The position numbers and the translations under genes were made by a program. The notes beneath the pieces are model-generated. The model was not told the origin of the DNA. It made no database searches and saw only the letters and a list, made by a program, of their open reading frames with translations. From Takakia lepidozioides (lineage: Eukaryota; Streptophyta; Takakiopsida; Takakiales; Takakiaceae), in assembly GCA_030704615.1 (NCBI GenBank), contig CM060731.1:64336756-64400755 (forward strand): DNA of 64,000 bases, written 5' to 3'. Shown one piece after another: positions 53,130-64,000 of the stretch. Positions within the stretch are counted from its first letter, which is position 1. Every line of letters starts with the position of its first letter.

Positions 53130-54660
53130 TTGAGTGTCAACACGGAGGTGCCACTAGTTGCTGGGGACAGTGCTGGTTCGAGCACTAGCGATACTAGTGG
53201 GTACACGAGACGAGGTGTGCAGTTTAGGCCACCTTCACCTTCTTGTTTTCTACGGAAGGTTCTGATTCGGATTGTGAATCAGGAGGACTCATACCGGCGG
53301 TGCAAGTTGTTTCTTTGCCATTGTTGTGGGACACAATGGAGGAGATGTATGGAGCTACCAAGGGGCCACGAATGTACTCTGGGGTGGTGGGCACCATCGA
53401 GTTGGATGATTTTATCCAAGAGTTTGATAGTTGGTGTGATTTGCAGCAAATGCGCAATCCACAACTATTTACGCCTTTCATGGCATGGAAGGGGCTGTTT
53501 CAGCACCTTGAGGGGCCGCCTATGGATGATTACCATGAGTTCAGGCGGGGGCATGAGGTTGAGATCGAGGAGTGGAGGATGTACTGGTCACCCGACTATG
53601 TCTCCATCACTAGGGGCACTAGAGCCACGAGGGCAGTGGCTACCGCTGCACCGACAGCTTCAGCAATTAGCAGTGGGACTAGTGGGACTGGTGGTACAGT
53701 AGCTACGACGTCCACCCAAGCCACTACCGCACCAGCACTAGTACCCGTGCCTGCCTTCAACCCTATTGTGGAGTTCTTCGAAGAGTTGAGAGGGAACTAC
53801 CAAGGGATGATGACAGAGAAGTTGCGGAGCTTGCAAGAGTTCCAACGGAAGCCGACCGAGAGCTTGAGGGAGGCTTTCACTCGCATGAGGCGCTTGATAA
53901 ATGTAACCCAAGGGGTTGCGGAAGCTCAGGCAGTCCAATTCTGGTATGGGATATTGGACAAGGAGCTGAGGAGAAGGGTGCGGGATGCAACTCTCCTATA
54001 AGCGGCCCAACCCACCTTAGCAAATGTGTTTTTGCTGGCAGAGCGGATAGAGCTCAGCATGGTGGAGGAACGAGTAGTCATGGTGGGATTTGCTAAGGAG
54101 ACACCACGGGATAGTGGTGCTCCTAGCCAACCACTACCTCAACGTGCTCAAGGCAACAAGGGGGCTCAGGTGAAGCTTAGGGAAGGGGAGAGAGGACCTC
54201 AGATGCAGGGGTCTCTCCCTTCATTTGCTGGCCAACAACGGGCGGATGTGGTGTGCTGGACATGTGGAGGACCCCATGTCAAGAAGGATTGCCCAGAGGG
54301 AGGCAAAGGGCCGGCACATGCACAGCCTGCACAGTTGCAGTGTGGGCATTGTGGCAAGCACGGGCATGGAGAGGCCCAGTGTTATGGTTTGCATCCTGAG
54401 TTGCGCCCAGGCCAGTTCTAAGGGAACAATGGTGGCCGGGGGCGAGGTGGAGCAGCCCAAAGAGGACGAGGTGGCCAGCTACGAGGTGCAGGCCAAGGGC
54501 AAGCTCAACATGGCCAAGGACGCGGAGGTCAGGGTGTTGACCAAGGCATGGCCAACCGGCTTCAGCAGCTAGAGCAGAGGCTCGCTGCCATGGCTACAGC
54601 TCAGGTGGTACCGGCTCTAAGGCTGGATGGTCCACCTCCTAGGAAAATTTTGGCAGTTCT
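53130..54660 (+). pseudogene. Gag with two zinc knuckles, third LTR element
   Basis: The protein starts in frame 53130 and shifts near 53243 to a frame open to 54421 apart from one TAA at 53999-54001. A capsid-like part (LRSLQEFQRKPTESLREAFT, GVAEAQAVQFWYGILDKEL) is followed by two CCHC knuckles: CWTCGGPHVKKDC and CGHCGKHGHGEAQC. After the TAA at 54419-54421 the same frame reads an RGG-rich basic tail to about 54660. This is a retrotransposon nucleocapsid. No protease or RT follows, so the element is cut off here. It differs in sequence from the gags at 41.8 and 62.2 kb. Confidence 0.82.
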
Positions 54661-55856
54661 GAGATTTTCGCGATATGATGGTGCAGACAGCCGAGAAGGG
54701 AAATCTGTCTCAAGAGGAGATAATGAGATGGTTTAGAGATGGCGGTTGGCGACAAATTCATTGATGCGCAGGTGCCCATTGAACTTGTGAGATTTGAATT
54801 GCTGAGATAGACATGAAGACTTCGTCTTCACTGATCAGTCATAGCTGTAATCCTCACACTTCTAAATCTTCGGAGGTGGCTTTGACACTTGAAAGAACGT
54901 GGAAACAAAGTTCTCACAAGGTCATGTGGTAAAATGTTATGTGGTTAGTCAAGGCGGTTTTGGAGCTCAATTGTAAGCAATTCGCGGAAAAGAGGGGAAC
55001 TGAGAAAAGAGTCCACGGGAATGCAAATTTTACCAACATCCAGTAAACCCCTGCTAATGTGGTGACGCCACCATTTGGCGTTTCACGCGTCTCTCCAACC
55101 CTCTCTCGTCCTTGGAGCTCTCCAGCTCTCTGCATTAGCTCTTTGAAATGTCTCTCGTTTGGAGCTCACTCGATAGAAAGAAGTAGAGTATCCGCTTTGG
55201 GGTCTGGGACTGACCCATCAGAGAACCAGAAGGCATTAGCGGTCAAGTGACACCATAAGTTACACTTGCTTCGGCAACACTTTCACATTTTGAACAGAAT
55301 TCTACACATGAATTCACTTGAAGTACTCCATGCTCCAGCCATTCCATCCAGAAAGAGAGCTCCATATTCTGTCTCCAGTTCAGTTTCACTCCATATATAT
55401 AAAATAAATAGATGCAAAGATGTTTGATTCCCTTTGGCCAATCTAGGGTGGCACAGTTCATAAATACGGCCAGGTTGCTTACAAGCTTGTGGAAGGGAGT
55501 GCAAGTAACCCTTCAAAAATGCAAACCTGGGTCAAACTGCATGTTTGGCAGGACGGGCTTGCTTCATTTGCCAAGGCAATATATTTGGGATTTCCTCAAT
55601 TTGCTCTCCTCAATGCAGGCTCGGTGGACACCTCTGTCCTCCAGCATCTTACTCCCTCAGGGTGCTCATTTTGAGGACCAGAAATACTGTGGCAGCATAT
55701 CTACTTAGGCTCTCCACCTTAGAGAATCTCTAATGTTGAGCCTTGAATGTTATTTGGCTGCTTGCCATAAACACCATCTCACAGGAGGCGATAGATAGTT
55801 ACTACGGATCAAGGAAGCACATATTACTCACAGCAATTCGTCATTTATGATAATGT
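54661..55856. other. Intergenic, no gene seen
   Basis: About 1.2 kb between the gag fragment and the 3' end of the GDSL gene. It should contain the 3' untranslated region of that gene near its right end. Open frames are short and without motifs. Confidence 0.5.
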
Positions 55857-58800
55857 TTACAGGTCATCATGGTTCAGCTGGCACATTGTACTCAGTGGAA
55901 AGCTGGGTTCAAAGAGATCTTGAGAAATAAGGACCTTGAAGAGCTGGCGGTGGGCTGCTTCTGTGAAATGGATGCCATCCCAGCTAATGGCTCGGGAAGG
56001 ATCCTCACATGTGGTAGTCTCTATCACCTCTCCGTCCACTTCTTTTTTGTGCCCACATAATACATCTGAACGGAAGTTGTAATCACCTCCGCCTGCCCCA
56101 CAACAGGCCTTTGTTGTGACATCAAAGCCTGCAATCCAAGCATAACCACTAATTTGTCACTTCATGCCTCCCTCACAGTTACAAATTGCATGATGGGTAC
56201 TCTTGTAAGTGATTGCAGAGATTGTACTTACCATATTTGGAGGGGTTGGCAACCATGTCATATCGTGTGTCATAGAGTTTGACAAGGATGAAGGATGCAG
56301 TCTTGTACTTTTTACCAAGATCTTCAAGGGCAGTCTTAAGCAGAGCATTGTGATGCTTTACAACGTCATTGTACAGTTCCAGGCACCCAGCTGAGTCCAT
56401 CTGCCGTGTTGAGTCCTGGACGAGAGCCAAAAAAAAGGGTGTGCATCCCAAAGGATGGACTTCGTCCACCAATACAGTTCGTGCACCCTCATTATAGAGT
56501 CCCTATACACACGCAAATTCGTCATTGACAGATCCCTCCACGCAAGTATGGCTTGGAGGTACCAGTAAGGGCTTCGACCTATTCCAGCTTCGCTCCAACA
56601 AGACTCAGCCCAAGCTGGCCATAGGATTCAACACGGCCAAAAACAAAAATTTGATAACCTGAACAGGATCAAGACTCGTATCCCTGCTAGAGCCAAGTAT
56701 CCTGCCCGGTGCAGTCCCAGAACCAGCTGCTTGTGTACATCTCTGAGCTACTACCAGGCAGGTTTCAATTAGCAAGCAAAATGCAGAAGGGATCCATCAG
56801 CCATAAGATGGACACAGCCATTGAGAAACACAATATAAATAGAAGTCCGAAGGTTGAAAACAAAGTACGCACCTCAACAACAGTGATAATCGATGCAACT
56901 ACATCAGGAGCAAACGCTTTCAAGTCCTCGATGCTTTTGCTCCCACTCATCATAGCAAATAAGTAATCATTTGGACCAATAGAAACAGTATAGAGACCCC
57001 TTGTAAAGCCATCCTTTGATGGGAACATTGATGATTGAATACCTGTATCATACCTGGAAATGGTTACCGTGGCGTGATGATTCAATCTCTACTCAATGAG
57101 GAGGCCAGCCTTCAAATCACCACTTAATCATCTGAAAGCATGTTGATAGCAGAGATATTATTCCCCCTTCTGAATTTCATGCCCTGATGGGTTGAAACTG
57201 CACAACTGGCTCCAGGATGCTTAGTATCCTTTGATGACTATGGCCTCAAGGATATGTCATAGCTAATGATCACAGGAAACAATGAATTCACAGACCTTGC
57301 ATAGCAAACTACCACGAGGTTGATGAAACAGGGTCAGAAAGCAGTACACTTCGCATGTTAAAGGGAGAGGAAAAAGCAAGCAAGGATTTGGTTACATCTA
57401 TTGGACACCGGTGGGACAAAGGGTGAAAAAAGAGAGAAGAGAAGAGAAAAATTATTGTGGCAAGGGGACCCTTCCCACAGAGAGGAATGCTGTAACGCCC
57501 ACTGGAAGGTCAAAGAGGTTATGGGACAAAGAAAAGAAGACAGAACAGTGGGGTCCCAACAACCTGACACACAACCCTGAAAGGACAATTCAACTTCAAT
57601 AGCTTCTCTAATTTGGAGAGCCTATATCCACTAACCCATCTCTGATCTTTATAGTGGAAAACTTCTGTCATGGAGTGGCCATCCCTGAGAGACAGAAGTA
57701 GCAACCCTTCTTTCATGCTAGTGATTTTCTGCAGCCTGTCCCATCTGCAGGTTTCTGAGGGATCCACACTGAAGTTCCTCCCAATGCCAAGATAGGAAGA
57801 GAGCCAGTCAAGTAGTTGCACCTCAATGTCTATGTCACAGAACGTCCACAAAATCCCAAAGGACATGGGAGGATTACAAGCCCAGGGGACTAGAGTCCAC
57901 CTGTGATAATCATGTGTACGATATCCCACAGGAAAACCTAATATGAAGGACTTAGAATGAATATGAGATTACCTAACAGGTTAGTGGCAGCTAAAGCAAG
58001 CACATCACGCTTGAATGCCTTGAATTGATGAAACTGGGAGAGAAGTGGCCATGGAGAGATGTGCCGAACTGCTGATCGAACTGTGGCACCTGCCGTTGCA
58101 AAATTTGCACCGTGGCTGAAATTCGAGCCTACCACCTTCAAATATGGGTCCAGAAGTGGTAATCTCAGAGCTTGGGCTGCCCTCCATCACCAACTTGATC
58201 ATATAATGTTGCAACACATATGAGAATCAGCGATTCGGGGTAAGACTCGGGCATCGTAAACATGTGGCACACACGTCATTTTCAAGTTTGGAGTGGAATT
58301 CTCTTGTAATTAAACCTGCAACTTTCTTGGAACACAACCTGGCCAGCTTTACATTTGGAAACAATTTGGTACCATGGTGACAATGCAGAGAATTTCTTCA
58401 GGTGCTCAGTTCGTATTAACCCAGATCAAACTGTCCCCGGTTTCAGCTTTCTGGGCCTGGGCGTCTAGATGATCAACATTGAATTCTATGAACTCATATT
58501 TGACTGTAGATACCATCTAAATCTCCAATAACATCCTCCGCAATAAATTAGTTGAAATTTCTGATAAGTTGGCTTCGGATGCTCAAGTAGATTCTACTCG
58601 ATACTCAAGCAACAATCAACAATCACCTCTTGAATCCTTCAACTAAGTTATCAAGGAGTCCTTCGCAGAAAAATTCAGGACGGTTTTCCAAGTTCAGATT
58701 GTCAAACATCCTGAGTGCAGAAACGTACCCAGTAAATCAATGATCAAGCGGCCATCTCCATAGCGGCCAGAAGGTCTTTTGAAATATGTTTGACCATTTG

Positions 58801-59011
58801 GGTGTATCACTGAGGCTTCGGAAAATGGAAAGGCAGCTTCCAATCCCCCTGTGTCTGCCACAGAGCTCCCGAAGCTAAACAGAGCTGGAAAGCACAAGGG
58901 CGCCTCTTCCTCCTGTGGAACCTTACTTGGCCACAGATGCTGCAGGACCATCGCCATCCCCACAGTGAATACAATTGCAAGTGTACTCATGGTGATGTGG
59001 TGAGCTGCCAT
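55857..59011 (-). CDS. GDSL esterase/lipase, five exons
   Basis: Exons on the - strand: 59011-58729, 58176-57973, 57042-56873, 56502-56232 and 56128-55857. They sum to 1200 nt, 399 residues, with GT-AG borders and matching phases. A hydrophobic N-terminus is followed by block I (FSFGSSVADTGG), GRYGDGRLIIDLL, a block with SNFSHGANFATAGATV (Gly/Asn-type oxyanion region), SIGPNDY (Asn of block III), VHPLGCTPFF, ACCGAGGDYNF and block V ISWDGIHFTEAAHR with the catalytic Asp and His. These are the marks of plant SGNH hydrolases, usually secreted and acting on acyl esters. Block I reads Gly-Ser-Ser instead of Gly-Asp-Ser; the nucleophilic Ser is kept. The start at 59011 gives the most likely signal sequence. 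Confidence 0.9.
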
Positions 59012-59105
59012 GACGATCAACTCTCGTGTGCAGGTAAATCTTCTCTGTCTGCTAATTAATGTGGGTCTGTCCTTCGATATTCTCTATTCTGTCACAAGAA
59101 TTCTC

Positions 59106-59194
59106 CCACGTGAAATGAATGCTTCTGGTGCTTGTCTTCTCATACAGTACCATTTCATTTCATTTCAACTCATCAGATGTATGTGATGAAAAGG
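59106..59194. repeat. 89-bp repeat, inverted copy of 41104-41192
   Basis: It lies about 100 bp upstream of the GDSL start codon and touches the LTR that ends at 59201. The match to 41104-41192 is in reverse orientation and nearly complete. Confidence 0.8.
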
Positions 59195-59200
59195 GCCTTG

Positions 59201-60062
59201 TGAAGCCTTAAAACAAGCCTGAAGCATATACTCCTTTCCTCTCAAGAAGCGAGGTTGCAAACAAAGGGCCGAGCGGAAAGAGCAAGCAACGCGCTCGCTA
59301 GAAGAGGAGGATCAAACACACGAATCAGGCACCAAGAGCGGGTACAATGGCATCCCACATGCCTCCGTCCTTGTAGCCTACTATCCACAACATGTTTCAG
59401 TTTGCTTTGCGGGGAGCACAAGCCATATCTATTTTGCATCGGGCTGATGTAGCCAGCTCTACGTCATCTCATCTTCCGCCTATGCCTCACACTCCCTTGC
59501 CCTATCTCCTCAAAGTTGTTGGCTGGGAAGGTCACTCTATAGCTTCTATTTTCGTAGCTGATTGAGTAGCTTATTATAGTTTTTGTTTTCTTCTCTTTTA
59601 TTTTCTCTAGCTAAGTAGCTTACTATAGCTTTTTGTTGTTTCTTGTTCCTCCTCCCATTTTTGGGAACTTCTCATCCTATGCACGTTCACCCATTGTACA
59701 TGTTGTAAATAAAATCTTACAGGTTTCATCATCCAAAGCTTGTACACCAAAAATCACATATACACTAACACGCGAGTACACCGCCCTGACCATAGTGTCA
59801 GGGCGTCGTCTTTATACAAAAGCCCTAACCATAGTGGCCCGCCGCGTGGCGAGGCATCATAGGCCAAAGCCCACGGTGCTGCCTTGTAGCCCTAGATCTG
59901 ATGAAGGGCCAGGTTCGAGCCACCAGCCTAAACTAACCCTAACCTATACATCATTGTAACGGATTAACAGCTTTATACGCCAAAAAATATATATTATGGA
60001 TGTGTATCGCCGTTTTGGATGAAACGGGTCATTTCCAGGCTAAGCAAGTATGGGGCTTTACA
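59201..60062 (-). mobile_element. 3' LTR of a family 1 Ty3/gypsy copy
   Basis: On the - strand it starts with TGTAAAGCCCC at 60062, just after a purine-rich stretch (GGGGGGTAGG), and ends near 59201. It matches 41198-41655 but has an extra ~270 bp in its middle. TATA (TTTATAC on +, 59811-59817) is followed by the same 9-bp stem (59782-59790 and 59797-59805) with a different loop. Confidence 0.8.
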
Positions 60063-60399
60063 TCTGTGAAGCCTACCCCCCACGAAAAATCCTGAGCTCC
60101 GCGAAGGAAAACAAATAATGGGAAAATATCACCTTCCACTGCTTGGTAAAAAACCTACCAAGGGAAAACCTGGCACCTGCAAGTTGGGCCGAGGACAAAA
60201 CCCTTGGCTAGGAAAACCGTGTAGGGAGTACAGATGGTAAGATGTCATAGAAATGTTCTAAGTCCTAGAGAGGTCAAGTCCGAGAGTCATCATCCGCAAA
60301 CTAAGACTAAGCCACTGAGAAGGGAGGTGGATTAAGCTGAAGTAGATCCTAAGAAGATCAACACATCACCCCACCATGCGTCCCTCCACATTTATACAT

Positions 60400-61555
60400 G
60401 TAAGATCAAAAACTAGCTCGGAGTGCACCAAGTCTGTCAAGGAAACATGTTCATCCCGCACTTCAGTGTTAGAGCCTTGGGGAAGAAGAAGAGCACGCCG
60501 CCCACGTAAAATCTGATAGATCAAGTATGGACCGTCGATCTTGAGCTTAGATTTGCATGCATGCTTGCCATGCTGTAATCAAATGCACACGGTCTGTCCC
60601 ACCTGAAACAGGTTAGAATACTTGACACGCTTGTTAAAATTACGGGCCTGGGTTAGTTGAGCCTTACCAATGTTCGTCTTGGCATCATGGATAGACACCG
60701 CATGTCAAGCATGAAGATCCTCAACAAAGGTCTCCAGATCAACCGGATCAGCAACAGTAGAGATAAGAGGGATAGAATGCAAAGGAGAAACACACTTGCG
60801 ACCATATGGCAACTCAAAAGGAGTATTCTTGGTGCTAGCATGCACGGCGGTGCGATAAGCAAAAAGAATAAGGAGAAGAAAGATATCCACTCCTTGGTAA
60901 GTGCGCCATTCTTCTCCAATATTCGGCAAAGAGTTTGGTTGAAGCGTTCCGTAAGACCATTGGTCTGGGGATGGTATGGGGCGGTGGTGGAATGCTTGAC
61001 ATCGAAGTTGAAGCAAACCACCGTGAGGAGCTGGTTACAAAACTCCTTGCCCTGATCCGTTAGTATCTCCCGAGGACACCCATGCCGCATAAGGATCTCA
61101 TTGAAGAAGAACTGAGCTACAACATCACTAGCCTTAGAACGCAAAGGAAGGACTTTTACCCACTTAGTCAAGTAGTCAGTAGCAACACAAAGGTAGCTTC
61201 GACCCTTTGATGTGAGTGCGAGGGGTCATACCAAGTCAATGCCAACACGAGCAAAAGCATGGGTGATAGGCAAAGGCTACAGCTCATACAAGATCCGGGC
61301 CCAAGGGAGAGCAATGTTAGCACGACAACCTTCACACTTAAAGATGAACTCGGTGACGTCTCGGTGAATTCCCAACCAATAGTATACCTCTTGGATGCGG
61401 GCCACAGTTTTCTTGATACCAAAGTGACCTGCATACAAGGAACAATGGAAACGCTCCAATAAAGCATTCAGCTGGCTCCGTGGTGGCACCTCCAAGTAGC
61501 ATCGCACTCCCCCTGTCACGGACATAGCCCAGAAGAACTTATCAGGAGTAAATAC
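60400..61555 (-). pseudogene. Ty3/gypsy integrase
   Basis: On the - strand: a His-His-Cys-Cys zinc domain (RFHCSLYAGHFGIKK to FIFKCEGC), then the catalytic core with VATD followed by KWVKVLPLRS, REILTDQGKEFCNQL and PYHPQTNGLTERFNQTL, carrying the three acidic residues. A frameshift near 61170 separates zinc domain and core, and another near 60900 follows the Glu block. A C-terminal stretch (LKIDGPYLIYQILRG) reaches about 60450. No chromodomain was found after it. It is followed on the same strand by the LTR at 60062-59201, so it is the 3' half of a gypsy element. Confidence 0.88.
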
Positions 61556-62130
61556 CAGAAGTTACCAAGTTACCATGTTACCGAAAGTTATCATGACTTA
61601 TCATGATCTACCATGATCTACCATGATTTATCATTACTTACCAAGTTACCGGGAGTTTACCAAATTACCAAGAGTAACTTAGGAAACTACTCAGGAAACT
61701 TCATTTGGAGGAAACTTCTCCATCAAGATATCTCTTTTGTTTAAGGAAGCTTCTCCATCAAGAAACCTTTGTTTAATCTTGGAAACTTCTCCAGCAATAA
61801 ACCTCCATAAGGGGAAGCTTCTTAGTAGCCAGTATATATAGGAGGCGAGACTGGACACTCTTCAGTCTCGCCAACACCAGTTCAAGCTACTCTTGTTTAT
61901 AGTTCCCAGTACTCTAGCCCAGTTTCCAGTATCTGGTACTCCAGTCCAACATTCTAGTATTCAAGTCGTGTTCCAATATCTTGTACTTTTGTTCATTGTT
62001 ATAAAGATCGTCTTGATTCCTATTTACTCATCATGTATTCGGCCACGCCGACCTTCACTTCTTGTTTAGTCTTGTACCTCTAGTCTGATCTCTTGTTTGT
62101 GTTCAGTCATGTTCTCGTCCTTGACAGTTT
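61556..62130 (+). mobile_element. 5' LTR of Ty3/gypsy family 2 element
   Basis: The left part has many short TACCAAGTTACC / TATCATGATC-type words (61556-61690). A TATA box TATATATA lies at 61833-61840, followed by a perfect 9-bp stem GGCGAGACT / AGTCTCGCC (61844-61872). The right end, ending in CTCGTCCTTGACA near 62129, matches the inverted fragment at 49331-49590. The left border was not resolved. GGCGAGACT recurs just after the LTR. Confidence 0.7.
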
Positions 62131-62185
62131 GGCGAGACTAAAATTTGTTCATTAATTAGTTAAGATAGAAGGCACATTTGCGGAA

Positions 62186-63211
62186 ATGGTCGCTACATTG
62201 CAGAGTCTTCAACTCCAGATGCAAGAACTTCGTGCTTCTACTACCCAACTACAAGCTGATCAGTCTCAAGACCTTGGCAATGCTCTCAATAATTTGCAAC
62301 AACAAATTTCAGAGTTGAAGGAGTCGAACAATGGATCTTCAACCTTACGAGTCTCTACTAGAACAAATCATACTGCAACGGTTCCTCCAAATCTTCAACA
62401 GATTACAAAGGAACCAAATGTCAGTATGCCCGAGAAATTTGATGGGACGAGATCAAGATTTCGCGGTTTTGTTCAACAAGTACAATTGTTCCTACGACTA
62501 CATCCACAACGCTACTCTTATGAAGGTATTCAAGTGGAATTCGTGGGCACCCTTCTATCAGACACTGCCCTATCTTGGTTTGCACCGCTACTAGAGAAAA
62601 ATTCGCATTTATTATATAATTTTGAAGCGTTCATGTCCGAGTTCACTGCAACGTTTGGAGAGAATGATAGATATAGAGTTGCAAAGACAAAGATGCGAAA
62701 TCTTCGACAAGGAGCACGTCCAGCTTCCATTCATGCTGCCGAATTTCGACAACTTGCCTGCGACCTTGACTGGAATGAGAAGAGCCTCATTAGTCAGTTT
62801 CGATGTGGCCTAAAAGATGATGTTAAAGATTTGTTGCTAACAATGCCAAACGTGAATACACTGAGCGAATTCATCACCCAAGACATTGCATGCGATAATC
62901 GTTTGTTCGAAAGACGTCAAGAGAAGCGATCTGGATGGTCGACGACGCACCATACCGCTGATACTACGGCACCAAATACAACGATCCATCAAACATCCGG
63001 TAATGATCCTATGCAGATTGATGTTGTCCGATTCAAGCCATTGACGTCACATGAAAAACAAAGACGGCGCTCGAATGGATTATGTCTTTATTGTGGAGAA
63101 AAAGATCACATGACATTAAACTGCCCCAACAAGAAAAGATTCAAAGCTCGGGGCACCACTCAAGTGTTCGATACGAGGAGGTCGGAAAATGAAGATGTCC
63201 AGTCACAGTAG
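62186..63211 (+). CDS. Gag of Ty3/gypsy family 2 element
   Basis: One intact frame of 341 codons. The N-terminus is a Gln/Leu-rich coiled coil (MVATLQSLQLQMQELRAST), followed by the capsid-like region (PEKFDGTRSRFRGFVQQVQL, LLSDTALSWFAPLLEKNS, DRYRVAKTKMRNLRQGARPA) and one zinc knuckle CLYCGEKDHMTLNC near the end. This is a chromovirus-type gag. It forms the particle around the element RNA. The stop at 63209-63211 is followed directly by protease in another frame. Confidence 0.88.
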   Translation: MVATLQSLQLQMQELRASTTQLQADQSQDLGNALNNLQQQISELKESNNGSSTLRVSTRTNHTATVPPNLQQITKEPNVSMPEKFDGTRSRFRGFVQQVQLFLRLHPQRYSYEGIQVEFVGTLLSDTALSWFAPLLEKNSHLLYNFEAFMSEFTATFGENDRYRVAKTKMRNLRQGARPASIHAAEFRQLACDLDWNEKSLISQFRCGLKDDVKDLLLTMPNVNTLSEFITQDIACDNRLFERRQEKRSGWSTTHHTADTTAPNTTIHQTSGNDPMQIDVVRFKPLTSHEKQRRRSNGLCLYCGEKDHMTLNCPNKKRFKARGTTQVFDTRRSENEDVQSQ

Positions 63212-63216
63212 GGACC

Positions 63217-64000
63217 ATGCGGCTAGACACCCCAAATTCCTCACCAAAAAAAGGTCTTTTTCTACCTCCAGACCCTGTATCTTGTTTCACAGTTCCAATA
63301 AAGATCATGATGCAAAATCGAGATATCTCCGTAAAAGCACTTTTGGACTCGGGCACTTCAGTGTGTTTTATTGACAAAGACTTTGCGAAGCAACACAATT
63401 TAACGCTCGTAAGAAAGAAATTTCGGCCCCTCTTGAAGTCATCGATGAACGACCGTTAGCATCAGGAAATGTGGACCATGAAACTCGACCATTTGAAGTG
63501 AAGCTTAAAGATCAAACATCACATATTGTTTTCAATATCATCCAGTCTCCAACGACTCATGTGATCATTGGACTTCCCTGGTTCGTACTTCACAATCCCA
63601 ACATCGACTAGCGATCGCGAAAAATTCCTTCAAGACAAAAATGTAGAAATATCAAGGGTATTCAACCCCTATTCCTTGGAGCTAGAGCTTTCATGAGAGC
63701 TACCAAAAAAGAGGCGACATTTGCACTTTATGCGACTCCGATCAAGACCACAACAGACAAATGTACTTCAACATTACCCGCTCAATATCAAAGATGTCTT
63801 TGAGAAGAAAAATACAGACATGTTGCCAGAACATCGACCTTATGACTGTGCAATTGAGTTACAAGAAGGAGCCCAACCACCATTCGGCCCAATCTATAAC
63901 TTAATCCTAGACGGAGTTGGCTGCATTACGTGAATACATTGATGAAAATTTGCCGAAGCACTTCATCCGACATTCAAAATCACCCGCGGGGACGCCTATC
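63217..64000 (+). pseudogene. Protease and start of RT, family 2 element, frameshifted
   Basis: Frame 63217-63459 carries the aspartic protease with SVKALLDSGTSVCFIDKDF (DSGTS catalytic motif). The rest of the protease (THVIIGLPWFVLHNPNID) continues in another frame to about 63610. The linker and RT start (MLPEHRPYDCAIELQEGAQP, PFGPIYNL) are at about 63770-63905, then a further frameshift precedes ALREYIDEN, and the window ends inside RT. Gag is intact but pol has at least three breaks. Confidence 0.8.

Noticed and set aside
60400-61555. A chromodomain after the gypsy integrase
   Set aside because: The C-terminal stretch after the catalytic core was searched by eye for the YLxKWxG block and none was found; only the LINE carries one in this window.

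Overview
This window is nuclear DNA from a land plant. It holds intron-rich genes with GT-AG introns, two PLS-class PPR genes (one ending in a complete DYW domain), a GH17 glucanase with an X8 domain, a GDSL lipase, and a dense load of LINE, LTR, CACTA and SINE elements. The style of the DYW proteins and the large share of old retroelements suggest a fern or another seed-free vascular plant. That placement is an inference, not proven by the sequence.

Layout. Bases 1-8377 are a degenerate but domain-rich non-LTR retrotransposon on the + strand: an ORF1-like fragment, a 2A-like motif, endonuclease, reverse transcriptase, a chromodomain, RNase H and a cysteine-rich tail. Bases 8378-11711 carry a tRNA-like SINE and tandem repeats. 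From 11712 to 31940 is the main genic block: an 11-exon guanylate-binding-protein-like GTPase (-), a head-to-head partner encoding an organelle-type maturase domain X protein without a reverse transcriptase domain (+), a complete DYW-type PPR gene (-), a small unrecognised ORF (+), a second and very long PPR gene whose DYW end is decayed (+), and exons of an unrecognised gene (+). From 34093 to 40714 are a GH17/X8 beta-1,3-glucanase-like gene (+), the 3' exons of another unrecognised gene (+) and an acylphosphatase gene (-).

From about 41100 to 54660 is retroelement territory. A Ty3/gypsy element carries LTR and gag on +, an inverted protease-RT segment on -, and RNase H on +. The inverted segment is itself split by a 1176-bp CACTA transposon with a GGA target duplication. 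Next come an LTR fragment, a GC-rich minisatellite of about 1.2 kb and the gag of another LTR element. A five-exon GDSL esterase gene (-) occupies 55857-59011. The right end holds an integrase plus 3' LTR on the - strand and the start of a second Ty3/gypsy family (LTR, gag, protease, beginning of RT) running off the window.

The host genes do not form a pathway. The maturase-like and PPR proteins are the types of nuclear factor that act on organelle RNA. The glucanase-like and GDSL proteins are of secreted type. Exon structures were read by eye from splice sites, with reading phase carried from exon to exon. For the GTPase (2835 nt), maturase (912 nt), glucanase (1416 nt), acylphosphatase (45+273 nt) and GDSL gene (1200 nt) the summed lengths are exact multiples of three.
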